64,000 bases of DNA, from contig NC_053390.1 of the NCBI RefSeq assembly GCF_905171765.1, forward strand, positions 590,420,293 to 590,484,292. Reading direction: 5' to 3'. Both the position numbers and the translations under genes were made by a program. The notes below the pieces were generated by a model, which did not search any database, was not told the origin of the DNA, and was given only the letters and a program-made list of their open reading frames with translations. Positions within the stretch are counted from its first letter, which is position 1. Every line of letters begins with the position of its first letter. Positions 1-9,598 of the stretch are shown here, in pieces. Source of the DNA: Bufo bufo. Lineage: Eukaryota > Chordata > Amphibia > Anura > Bufonidae.

Positions 1-689
1 AAATGGTCAGTAAAGATTTTGAGCAAATTTCCACGTCTGTCAGACGTGATAATATCGATAGGGACCAACAACAAAGTCTTGATAGACTCAAAAATATGTC
101 GGATGTGATTTACAAACCTGCCGACAAGGGGGGAAATGTAGTGGTCTGGCCCCGAAACATGTATCTAGCAAAGCCTACCGACAATTGAGAAACCAAACCT
201 GTTATCAGAAATTAACCTTTAACCACTAGATTTCTTTTAGAGGTGAACTAATGAAAATTTTGGACACTGGGTTGGAGAGGAACATCATCTCTAAACAGAT
301 GCATGAAGCTCTTATCATTCAGGAACCGTCTATTCCAACCTTGTACCTGTTACCCAAAGTCCACAAGAACACCTCTGTACCTCCAGATAGGCCCATCATA
401 TCGGGGTGCAACAGTATGGTAGAAAATATTTGTAAAATACTAGACTTCCACCTTAAACCGATCGTGGAAACTTTGCCCTCATATGTTAGAGACACATCTG
501 ATTTTTTGCAGAGGATACAGGGAATCACCCTTGATGAGGATACCCTTATGGTGACCTGCGATGTAGAATCCCTCTACACCAGTATCCAACACTCGGATGG
601 CCTGCAGGCAGTAGAGTATTTTCTCTCTGCAAGCAATATGCCAAGGGATTTTTCTTCCTTCTTGGTACAACTTTTAAAGTTTGTACTTA
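1..689 (+). pseudogene. Penelope-like reverse transcriptase fragment
   Basis: This is the amino-terminal half of a PLE reverse transcriptase. Frame one (3-188) carries a KPADKGGNVVV stretch. After a frameshift near 150-190 the frame reads KAYRQLRNQ, and the main open part (251-689) has LPKVHKN, RPIISG and CDVESLYTSI, where the D of CDVESLY is the motif A aspartate. The RT breaks off after KFVL, where a Tc1-like element starts, so the YIDD motif and the endonuclease are absent. It belongs to a different PLE family from the 2.4-10.3 kb element: the order of motifs is the same but many residues differ. It is frameshifted, truncated at both ends (one end by the window edge) and not functional. 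Assignment to PLE is strong from the KVHK, ISG and DVESLY motifs. Confidence 0.85.
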
Positions 690-2252
690 CACTGCGTGCA
701 GAATTATTAGGCAAATGAGTATTTTGACCACATCATCCTCTTTATGCATGTTGTCTTACTCCAAGCTGTATAGGCTCAAAAGCCTACTACCAATTAAGCA
801 TATTAGGTGATGTGCATCTCTGTAATGAGAAGGGGTGTGGTCTAATGACATCAACACCCTATATTAGGTGTGCATAATTATTAGGCAACTTCCTTTCCTT
901 TGGCAAAATGGGTCAAAAGAAGGACTTGACAGGCTCAGAAAAGTCAAAAATAGTGAGATATCTTGCAGAGGGATGCAGCACTCTTAAAATTGCAAAGCTT
1001 CTGAAGCGTGATCATCGAACAATCAAGCGTTTCATTCAAAATAGTCAACAGGGTCGCAAGAAGCGTGTGGAAAAACCGAGGCGCAAAATAACTGCCCATG
1101 AACTGAGAAAAGTCAAGCGTGCAGCTGCCAAGATGCCACTTGCCACCAGTTTGGCCATATTTCAGAGCTGCAACATCACTGGAGTGCCCAAAAGCACAAG
1201 GTGTGCAATACTCAGAGACATGGCCAAGGTAAGAAAGGCTGAAAGACGACCACCACTGAACAAGACACACAAGCTGAAACGTCAAGACTGGGCCAAGAAA
1301 TATCTCAAGACTGATTTTTCTAAGGTTTTATGGACTGATGAAATGAGAGTGAGTCTTGATGGGCCAGATGGATGGGCCCGTGGCTGGATTGGTAAAGGGC
1401 AGAGAGCTCCAGTCCGACTCAGACGCCAGCAAGGTGGAGGTGGAGTACTGGTTTGGGCTGGTATCATCAAAGATGAGCTTGTGGGGCCTTTTCGGGTTGA
1501 GGATGGAGTCAAGCTCAACTCCCAGTCCTACTGCCAGTTTCTGGAAGACACCTTCTTCAAGCAGTGGTACAGGAAGAAGTCTGCATCCTTCAAGAAAAAC
1601 ATGATTTTCATGCAGGACAATGCTCCATCACACGCGTCCAAGTACTCCACAGCGTGGCTGGCAAGAAAGGGTATAAAAGAAGAAAATCTAATGACATGGC
1701 CTCCTTGTTCACCTGATCTGAACCCCATTGAGAACCTGTGGTCCATCATCAAATCTGAGATTTACAAGGAGGGAAAACAGTACACCTCTCTGAACAGTGT
1801 CTTGAAGGCTGTGGTTGCTGCTGCACGCAATGTTGATGGTGAACAGATCAAAACACTGACAGAATCCATGGATGGCAGGCTTTTGAGTGTCCTTGCAAAG
1901 AAAGGTGGCTATATTGGTCACTGATTTGTTTTTGTTTTGTTTTTGAATGTCAGAAATGTATATTTGTGAATGTTGAGATGTTATATTGGTTTCACTGGTA
2001 AAAATAAATAATTGAAATGGGTATATATTTGTTTTTTGTTAAGTTGCCTAATAATTATGCACAGTAATAGTCACCTGCACACACAGATATCCCCCTAAAA
2101 TAGCTAAAACTAAAAACAAACTAAAAACTACTTCCAAAAATATTCAGCTTTGATATTAATGAGTTTTTTGGGTTCATTGAGAACATGGTTGTTGTTCAAT
2201 AATAAAATTAATCCTCAAAAATACAACTTGCCTAATAATTCTGCACTCCCTG
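690..2252 (+). mobile_element. Tc1-like DNA transposon, DD37E type, complete
   Basis: The element has TA duplications at 688-689 and 2253-2254. The outer repeats (TGCAGAATTATTAGGCAA at 697-714, inverted at 2228-2245) are echoed by inner copies (TGCATAATTATTAGGCAAC at 871-889, inverted at 2043-2061). This is the IR/DR layout, with two direct repeats inside each terminal repeat of about 200 bp, in which each repeat is expected to bind transposase. The single transposase ORF lies between the inner repeats and is open throughout. The left flank is PLE RT sequence while the right flank is an unrelated palindromic repeat, so the two flanks do not restore one uninterrupted sequence. All parts needed for mobility look present. 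Confidence 0.93.
908..1924 (+). CDS. Tc1-like transposase (338 aa, DD37E)
   Basis: This transposase would cut and paste its own element into TA sites in the nucleus. It has an N-terminal helix-turn-helix region (about residues 8-50), a basic stretch GRKKR (49-53) where Tc1 proteins carry a GRPR-like motif, and a second DNA-binding region to about 110. The catalytic triad is D144 (LWTDEM), D237 (MQDNAP) and E275 ([10 protein letters not shown]). There are 37 residues between the last two acidic positions, unlike the usual 34; a DD37E lineage of Tc1-like elements has been described. The length is the family norm (about 340 aa) and there is no frameshift or stop. The ATG is the first in frame and lies 19 bp after the inner repeat. 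It may be functional; activity is not shown by sequence alone. Confidence 0.93.
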   Translation: MGQKKDLTGSEKSKIVRYLAEGCSTLKIAKLLKRDHRTIKRFIQNSQQGRKKRVEKPRRKITAHELRKVKRAAAKMPLATSLAIFQSCNITGVPKSTRCAILRDMAKVRKAERRPPLNKTHKLKRQDWAKKYLKTDFSKVLWTDEMRVSLDGPDGWARGWIGKGQRAPVRLRRQQGGGGVLVWAGIIKDELVGPFRVEDGVKLNSQSYCQFLEDTFFKQWYRKKSASFKKNMIFMQDNAPSHASKYSTAWLARKGIKEENLMTWPPCSPDLNPIENLWSIIKSEIYKEGKQYTSLNSVLKAVVAAARNVDGEQIKTLTESMDGRLLSVLAKKGGYIGH

Positions 2253-2425
2253 TAGAACATGTCTTATTGTTGTTCGCAAAATATGAACAAGGATAGTACT
2301 GTTCTATTATGGGCCTGTTATTTCGTTCCGCAAAATACAGAACGCACAGGGCCGGTATCCGTCTTTTGCGGATCCATTATTTTCAGACCGCAAAACAGGC
2401 AACGGTCATGTACATGAGCCCTAAG
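2253..2425. repeat. Half copy of a GGATCCGC-type palindromic repeat
   Basis: It starts at TAGAACATGTC exactly at the right end of the DD37E transposon and runs to about CATGAGCCC. The same half, with the same start, lies at 17199-17350, and a fuller palindromic version lies at 53006-53342. Motifs include TTTTGCGGATCC and GTACATGAGC. It has no coding capacity and is probably a nonautonomous DNA element; its superfamily is not resolved. Confidence 0.6.
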
Positions 2426-2439
2426 TGTAAATTCAAACT

Positions 2440-3119
2440 AAGATACAAAATTTCAAAGACCCTTTAGACCCAGGAAAAATAATTATATGGTTCAAATAGT
2501 CTAGTTTCCTAGACTAATAGGCTCCCGTTTCTGGTCAACTTAAAATATAACGTTTATTTATTTCCTATTAAAAGTGATATAACAAAAAGCGGGAGAAACA
2601 AGGAAAACTTTAAAATCCTAGGTGTGGCAGGATCCATAGGCGGAGCAAAGGGTTAATTTCACCCATATATATATTCTGCGCGCCCTAACATGTTACCATC
2701 AGCATTTTATCTGATGTTCTAGCAATATATTTTGCCTTTATACAATTTTATATTTAGGGATCGCTTGGTCAGTCGTTTTCTGTCATTGTTTTCATCTTTA
2801 AATATCTTATACACGACTCTCCACCAATTTATGGTCGCGGTTCAGAGGAGTCTGCAGATACTCCTCTCCGCGACGAGATCACTGCCTAACCTAATCTAAA
2901 ATTTAAAGTCTATGAGCTCCCCCAACATGTTTCACCACTGAACGTGGCTTCATCAGGGGAAAGGAGCTACTGTCAACAAGACTGCTTTGCAACTGTGTTC
3001 TTTTACCTTCTAGAGGTGGGTCATTGAGTATATTACAGCCAATTGCTGTTCAAACGTCTTGATCGATGGTTTCGTGGTTCAATCTGATCCTTCATTGCTA
3101 TATTTGCGTCATATCATCG
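2440..3119 (-). repeat. PLE pseudo-LTR, downstream copy
   Basis: This 680-bp direct repeat matches 9599-10275. It differs by scattered substitutions and a few small indels (for example GGATCCATAGGCGGAGC against GGATCCAGCGGAGC). It contains the ribozyme at 2915-2968 and a second potential hairpin around 2845-2875 (GAGGAGTCTGCAGATACTCCTC). Confidence 0.88.
2915..2968 (-). ncRNA. Hammerhead ribozyme motif (PLE pseudo-LTR copy 1)
   Basis: Read on the minus strand, this has the catalytic core CTGATGA, then stem II (GCCAC, loop GTTCA, GTGGT), then GAAAC. Stem III is minimal (AC, loop AT, GT), followed by T at the cleavage position, then the 3' strand of stem I. Stem I pairs AGCTCC and CCC with GGG and GGAGCT, leaving a TTT bulge. 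The predicted cut is between 2924 and 2923. One extra A lies between the core and stem II, and the first stem II pair is a G-U wobble. The very short, self-complementary ACATGT stem III is typical of hammerheads in PLEs and small retroelements, which work best as dimers. The motif is identical to 10071-10124. Self-cleavage is inferred, not shown. Confidence 0.8.
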
Positions 3120-3124
3120 CGTCC

Positions 3125-3436
3125 AGAGCGCGGCACTATGGACCATGCATGCGCCGGAACTTTTAAGATAGTCACTGAGAGGACAATGTTACTGAGCATG
3201 CGCATATACTTAGAAGTTGATTTCGTTTTCTTCATGCGGTCGCGTCTTTCGTCAAAAGGAAGGTATTACGCATGCGCATGAACTTATAGCTACTGGGCAT
3301 GCGCGTACACTTAGAAATTATTTTCGTTCTCTTCATACGATCGCGTCTTTCATCAGTAGCGCGGTATTGCGCATGCGCATGATCTTATAGTTCAGTGGTC
3401 AGGAAAGTATCGTTAGGGCGCATGCTCCCATACTTA
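3125..3436 (-). repeat. PLE 3' region minisatellite, part 1
   Basis: Divergent units of about 105-110 bp repeat the motifs GCATGCGCATATACTTAGAA, TTCGTTTTCTTCAT, GTCGCGTCTTTC and GCGCATGCGCATGA. The palindromic, CpG-containing GCGCATGCGC core recurs every 50-60 bp. The array is cut at 3436 by a Tc1-like insertion and resumes weakly after 5052. It is noncoding and probably part of the PLE 3' untranslated region. Confidence 0.7.
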
Positions 3437-5050
3437 CAGTGGGGGAAATAATTATTTGACCCCTCACTGATTTTGTAAGTTTGTCCAATGACAAAGAAAT
3501 GAAAAGTCTCAGAACAGTATCATTTCAATGGTAGGTTTATTGTAACAGTGGCAGATAGCACATCAAAAGGAAAATCGAAAAAATAACTTTAAATAAAAGA
3601 TAGCAACTGATTTGCATTTCATTGAGTGAAATAAGTATTTGAACCCTCTAACAAAAAAAGACTTAATACTTGGTGGAAAAACCCTTGTTTGCAAGCACAG
3701 AGGTCAAACGTTTCTTGTAATTGATAACCAAGTTTGCGCACATTTTAGGAGGAATGTTGGTCCACTCCTCTTTGCAGATCATCTCTAAATCCCTAAGGTT
3801 TCGAGGCTGTCTCTGTGCAACTCTGAGCTTGAGCTCCCTCCATAGGTTTTCGATTGGATTAAGGTCCGGAGACTGACTAGGCCACTCCATGACCTTAATG
3901 TGCTTCTTCTTGAGCCACTCCTTTGTTGCCTTTGCTGTATGTTTTGGGTCATTGTCGTGCTGGAACACCCATCCACGACCCATTTTCAGTTTCCTGGCAG
4001 AGGGAAGGAGGTTGTCGCTCAGGATTTCACGATACATGGCTCCGTCCATTTTCCCGTTTATGCGAATAAGTTGTCCTGTGCCCTTAGCAGAAAAACACCC
4101 CCAAAGCAAAATGTTTCCACCCCCATGCTTGACGGTGGGGACGGTGTTTTGGGGGTCATAGGCAGCATTTTTCTTCCTCCAAACACAGCGAGTTGAGTTA
4201 ATGCCAAAGAGCTCTATTTTGGTCTCATCAGACCACAGCACCTTCTCCCAGTCACTCTCTGAATCATTCAGGTGTTCATTGGCAAACTTCAGACGGGCCT
4301 GCACATGTGCCTTCCTGAGCAGGGGGACCTTGCGAGCCCTGCAGGATTTTAATCCATTGCGGTGTAATGTGTTTCCAATGGTTTTCTTGGTGACTGTGGT
4401 CCCTGCTAATTTGAGGTCATTAACTAACTCCTCCCGTGTAGTTCTAGGATGCTTTTTCACCTTTCTCAGAACCATTGACACCCCACGAGGTGAGATCTTG
4501 CGTGGAGCCCCAGAGCGAGGTCGATTGATGGTCATTTTGTGCTCCTTCCATTTTCGAACAATCGCACCAACAGTTGTCACCTTCTCTCCCAGCTTCTTGC
4601 TAATGGTTTTGTAGCCCATTCCAGCCTTGTGCAGGTCTACAATTTTGTCTCTGACATCCTTGGACAGCTCTTTGGTCTTTCCCATGTTGGAGAGTTTGGA
4701 GTCTGCTTGATTGATTGATTCTGTGGACAGGTGTCTTTTATACAGGTGACTAGTTAAGACAGGTGTCCTTAATGAGGGTGACTAATTGAGTAGAAGTGTC
4801 TAACCACTCTGTGGGAGCCAGAACTCTTAATGGTTGGTAGGGGTTCAAATACTTATTTCACTCAATGAAATGCAAATCAGTTGCTATATTTTATTTAAAG
4901 TTATTTTTTCGATTTTCCTTTTGATGTGCTATCTGCCACTGTTACAATAAACCTACCATTGAAATGATACTGTTCTGAGACTTTTCATTTCTTTGTCATT
5001 GGACAAACTTACAAAATCAGCGAGGGGTCAAATAATTATTTCCCCCACTG
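3437..5050 (-). mobile_element. Tc1-like DNA transposon, DD34E type, complete
   Basis: It has terminal inverted repeats of about 210 bp, starting CAGTGGGGGAAATAATTATT and nearly identical at the two ends, with TA duplications at 3435-3436 and 5051-5052. An inner repeat (AAATAAGTATTTGAACCC) lies near each inner end, giving an IR/DR arrangement. It is inserted in the PLE minisatellite, so it is younger than that PLE copy. Intact ORF and near-identical ends suggest a recent, possibly mobile copy. Confidence 0.94.
3663..4685 (-). CDS. Tc1-like transposase (340 aa, DD34E)
   Basis: This is a full-length transposase for the element around it. The N-terminal paired-like helix-turn-helix region spans about 8-110, with a GRPR-like basic motif at 54-63 ([10 protein letters not shown]). 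The catalytic residues are D153 (LWSDET), D244 (QHDNDPKHT) and E279 ([10 protein letters not shown]), with the classical 34-residue spacing. A glycine-rich box ([11 protein letters not shown]) sits between the first two acidic residues as in other Tc1 proteins. The start ATG lies after a 5' untranslated part of the terminal repeat, gives the expected family length, and no internal stop or frameshift is present. It would act in the nucleus on its own 210-bp ends. The protein may be active. Confidence 0.95.
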   Translation of the reverse strand: MGKTKELSKDVRDKIVDLHKAGMGYKTISKKLGEKVTTVGAIVRKWKEHKMTINRPRSGAPRKISPRGVSMVLRKVKKHPRTTREELVNDLKLAGTTVTKKTIGNTLHRNGLKSCRARKVPLLRKAHVQARLKFANEHLNDSESDWEKVLWSDETKIELFGINSTRCVWRKKNAAYDPQNTVPTVKHGGGNILLWGCFSAKGTGQLIRINGKMDGAMYREILSDNLLPSARKLKMGRGWVFQHDNDPKHTAKATKEWLKKKHIKVMEWPSQSPDLNPIENLWRELKLRVAQRQPRNLRDLEMICKEEWTNIPPKMCANLVINYKKRLTSVLANKGFSTKY

Positions 5051-5052
5051 TA

Positions 5053-6004
5053 TATGCATCAAAGCTGTTGTCACATACTGTATGTATCTCTTTGTTTCCG
5101 AGATTACATTTATGCATATGCCCATACTTTTATGTCTTAAGGGTTCAAAAGACATCTATCAATTAGAATCTATAGTTTTTTATTATTTTTATTACGTAAT
5201 CACTATTTTAGTATCATGGTGCATGCGTTATTAGTCCTATCTTGCTTTTCTTATTTATTTTGGAGGGGCTATATACTGCGCTTGCGCAAAAACTTGTGGT
5301 TTGAAGTTCAAGAAAGTACATTATTGCGCATGCGCCCATACTTAGTCACATCCTACGTTGGAGAGAAGATGTACCAGGCACCCTCAGAGACTCAGGTGCT
5401 CTGAATAGAGAAATGTCATCACCCGGCAAGCGCCTATATTTAGGTATTAGGGCTTTCATTTCTTATATATATATTTTTAGGAGAGCCCCATCTATGCCTA
5501 TATCAGGATTTGGGTTTGATCATTAAATGTGTAACGTTGCTACGCATGCATCTATATTTAAGTATATCAATATCAACCACTCTCATCATATAGCTGCATT
5601 TTGTTTTTTAGCCTGTATGCTTAGCGTGCACTGAGTCCTATAATTTTACCGAGAAAGGGAATAACATTACTGGATATATGTATATCCCCCGTTGCATCTT
5701 GCATTTAAAGCTGTATCCTTCATGTATCCAGATACTTATAGGTTATTGTTAGGTGTATTTGATGTTCTTTTAATTCCCTCAAGTTCTCGATCTATCATTT
5801 CCTTTGTATATATTATAAATAGGCACGCCAGTTCCCTTATTCTCTCCATCCATCCTCGTTCCGAAGTTCCTGGACCCGACCATATGACATCCAAGAAGGT
5901 CAGTGGCCACTTACCTTTTTCCCCCTATATAAGTTACATTTATTCTTTTGAAGTTGCTTTCATAATTATAATATTGATTTATTCTAAGGTAGACTCCAAT
6001 TATT
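5053..6004 (-). repeat. PLE 3' region, remainder
   Basis: This lies between the Tc1-like insertion and the stop of the PLE frame. Scattered CATGCGCCCATACTTA-like units (5220-5570) continue the minisatellite seen at 3125-3436. The rest is AT-rich with no ORF of recognisable function. I take it to be the PLE 3' untranslated region. Confidence 0.6.
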
Positions 6005-9000
6005 TTATATAAAGGCTGTGAAGGAAAACCCTTCATTGAGGCCTTGTGGACTCATCGTCTTCAATCTATGAATCCAGCGTGCCTCACTCTGTAACAGTTT
6101 TTTATCTAGGTTTCCCCCTCTTGGTCCTAGAGATATTTTCTCTATGCCCCAGAATCTAAGGACAGAGCTTTTATTGTTATGAAAGTATTTTATATGTCTG
6201 GCAATTGATGTATCCTTACCAGTTTCTATGGTACTGATATGTCCTGAGATGCGGCGTCTTAGCTCTTGTGCTGTCTTGCCCACGTATAATTTAGGGCAAG
6301 GGCATGATGCCAGATACACTACTCCCTGGGTTTTACATGTGATAAGTTGTTTTATTTCGTATTCCTTTTTGTCCACAGGATTGATGTATTTCTTAATGCG
6401 AGGGACATATCTGCAGAAAGAACACTCTCCGCATGGTGATGATCCTCGGTATCTTTCAACATGTCTTTCGGAGCTAGAGCCTCTTTCCATCAGGTGACTA
6501 TGCACCAATTGATCTTTGAGATTAGTGCCCCTTCTGTATGTTACTGTTGGATTCGGGGTCAGTACCATATTTAGATCTTTATCTGATTTTACTATGTGCC
6601 AGTGTTTCTTTAGGATACCATAGATCTCTTTATTGTACCCATCATAGGTCCCTATACATCTAATAATATCACTTTTTTTGGGGGGGGGTTGCTTTCAGAA
6701 GATCTTCTCTCTTAGTTCCAATTGCTCTGTTGTAGGCGTTTTTTAGAGGTTTTTTCGGATATCCTCTATTTCTGAATCTCCGAAGAAGTTGGCCACTTTC
6801 TTCAGAGAAAGAGGCCTTATCCGAGCAGTTTCGACGTGCCCTCAAATATTGGCCGACAGGAATTCCCTTCTTTAGGGAGGTGGGGTGCCAGCTGTCCCAA
6901 TGTAGGTAGCTGTTTGTGGATGTTGGTTTCCTAAAGACTTCTGTCTCCAGGTGGCCACATTCTGTCTTCTTTATTTTTAAGTCAAGGAATACAATCTCAT
7001 TTTCTTGGATCTCATAGGTGTATTTCATATCTATGCTGTTATCATTTAGTTTCTGAGTGAATTCATAGAACAGTGAGTGACCCCCATCCCATAGGATGAG
7101 AATGTCGTCTATATATCTGCCCCAAAAAATAATGTGGCAGATATATAGCGACATTCCCTCCACAAAAACGTGCTCATTTTCCCACCACACCAAAAATAAA
7201 TTAGCATAAGTGGGGCACATGACGTCCCCATCGCGGTTCCATTGGTCTGTTTATAGAATTGCCCTTGAAAAATAAAATAATTGTGCTCCAAAACAAACTT
7301 AAGTGACCGTAAAACAAATTTATTGTGATTGTCGAAGTTTAGACTTCTAGTGTTTACATATGACTCTACCGCGTGTATTCCCAGTGAATGTTGGATGTTG
7401 CTGTAGAGGGATTCAACATCCAAACTTGCTAAGATCGTGTCAGGTGTTATTATTATGTCATTAATATTTGAAAGAAGATCCTTTGTGTCTTTAATGTACG
7501 AGGGCAAGGCGATCACGAAAGGTCTCAAAATTTGATCGATGTATTCACTCATGGATTGTGTGAGGTTGTCATTCCCTGATACAATTGGTCTTCCTGGGAC
7601 AGGTTGTTTACCTTTATGCACTTTAGGAAGAGCATAAAAAGTGGAGATGGTTGGATTCTTGTTGTAAAGGTATTTGTACTCGTCCTTTGTTATGATGTTA
7701 TCCTGAAGTGCATCATCTAGTAGTTTTTTAAGGTCATTTAGGATCTCTTTTGTGGGGTCCTTCGGTAGGGGTTGGTATGTCTGTTTGTCTTTTAATAATC
7801 TAAGCACCATATCAATATAGTCATTTCTGTCTTGAATGACTATATTGCCCCCTTTATCACTCGATTTAATTATGATGTCCTCATTTTTCCTAAGGGTTTC
7901 TAGAGCGTTTATTTCCTCATTGCTAAGGTTAGATGTTATATGATCTTTCCTCATTTGCAGGGAATTTATATCCTTGGTAAACAGTTGCACGAACGTCTCT
8001 ATTTCTTGGAACTGTGTGAATTGTGGAGTCATTTTGGACTTTGGTTTTAAAGTTGAGAATGGAGGGTCAAGGTGGATTTGATATCCATCGCTTTCCACCT
8101 GTAAAGATTCCAATATCTCCACACATCTCCTTTCTTTTTCATACAGTCTACGTGCATCACTCTCTTCTTGTTTATGTACCTTATGCAAGGCCAGTTTCCA
8201 TGCAAAGAGGTTTATGTCCTTAATCCAAAGGAACTTATCACATTGGGGGACCGGAGTAAAGGTGAGGCCCTTACTTAAGAGGGTTTTTTCTGATGATGTT
8301 AAGACATGCCTTGATAGATTAATAATCTGTTTCTCATCTAGGACCATCTGGTCCACAGGGGATGTCCCTATAACTATTTGCTGTATCCCCATCTCTCTCG
8401 GTCCCTCAATTGAACCCCTGTTTGACCTAAAAAAAGGGGAGCTATAGATGTCATCTTTTCTCCTGAAACTACCTGTGCAGGTTGTGTCTGGGGTGGGGGT
8501 TGTGGTGCTTGAGATTGGAACATAGAGTATCCCTGACTCAGATTCCCACTTTGAGGCAGACAAAAAGAGAAAGGTTGCGTAGAAGAATGAGGATAAGATG
8601 GTATGGGGGCCCCACTTATATTTGTTGTTACCGTGTTCACATTTGAAGTGTTTGGTTTTCCCATAGGCCCTCTCACACATGATTGAGGGAGTTCACGTCT
8701 CTCTAGGGATGATTTTCTTGGGGGATATTGCCTTCTCTTAGTCTTACGTTCTGTCCCGTAGAGCTATATCCTGAGCCCTCTGTTCCTGATGTTTCTGTCT
8801 CTGAGTTCTCTCTATATATTCTCTGTGGGTTTCTATTAGTCACCCTATTCCTCCAGAGGTATGCCCTATTACTCTCAAAATCAGTCCGATCCCTCAAATA
8901 TTTTACGTGTTTCCTTTCCTTAATTTCGTTTTGTAAGTTATCAATATTTTTCTTAATTTTTTGTTCAAGGTCAGGAAACTCAGGGTGTTTTTCAAAATCC

Positions 9001-9383
9001 TGTATTTCTTTAATTTCTTTCTCTAATTGTTGGTCCACCTTAGTAAAAAATTCCCTTTCATATTCTGCCAGATATTTCAACAGCCTCAGGGAACAGTCTG
9101 TTAGAAGATTTTCCCAGCCTTTGGTAAACTGGGTATCTTCTAGATGTACATTTGGTCTTAGGGGAATACGCAAACCTCTATATACCAATCCCTGTTGTAT
9201 ATAGGTCTCCAAACTCGCTATCTCCCACCACGATCGTATGTGTTGGCTATAGGTCTTATTCAAATTCCTAAAGGCTATATTTATGTCTGTTTGGCCTAAT
9301 GGGATATGTGCATTTGAAAACACTTGATTTGCCTCAATGGTCAGGTTCTCCAGACTTAATTTTTGCCTGAGGAAACCTGCCAT
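6005..9383 (-). pseudogene. PLE polyprotein: RT plus GIY-YIG endonuclease, frameshifted
   Basis: Reading from 9383 down, the N-terminal part (to 8703) is charged and coiled-coil-like (EREFFTKVDQQLEKEIKEIQ). A proline- and glutamine-rich linker (about 8680-8440) follows. The RT has SDKGGNIVI, LPKVHKG, RPIVSG, LDVESLYSNI, GTAMGTSCAP and the catalytic RYIDD at about 7104-7115. The C-terminal endonuclease (6005-6568) has a CGECSFC cysteine cluster, GVVYLASC and LYVGKT. Four single-base shifts break the frame: near 8752-8757; at an A7 run (8429-8435); at 7209-7215 inside CAPTYANLF; and at the T7G9 run 6673-6688. Two of these are homopolymers, so sequencing error is possible. Corrected length would be about 1,120 aa. 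RT and endonuclease would together perform target-primed insertion. Confidence 0.9.
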
Positions 9384-9598
9384 AATACTTCACCAGAGTT
9401 TTTATTTCACTTCTTGAGATTAGAGTGAGGTGCTGAATAGCTGATTTATTTGGTCTCAATATATAGATATTCACATGTTTTGTAATTTTTAGATAGTCAT
9501 GGCCATTTTCAGCCTGGAGTATACCAGCCAGCGATTTAAGGATTTTATTCCTACGCTGTATTTTTGGGGTCAAGTTCAGGAGAGTTTATCTCCACTAC

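Noticed and set aside
1282..1921. Minus-strand ORFs under the DD37E transposase
   Set aside because: Shadow frames of a clear transposase with no motifs of their own.
3340..3400. A CTGATGA word on the minus strand in the PLE minisatellite, as a possible third hammerhead
   Set aside because: The sequence between it and the next GAAA cannot form stem II, and no stem I or cleavage triplet fits.
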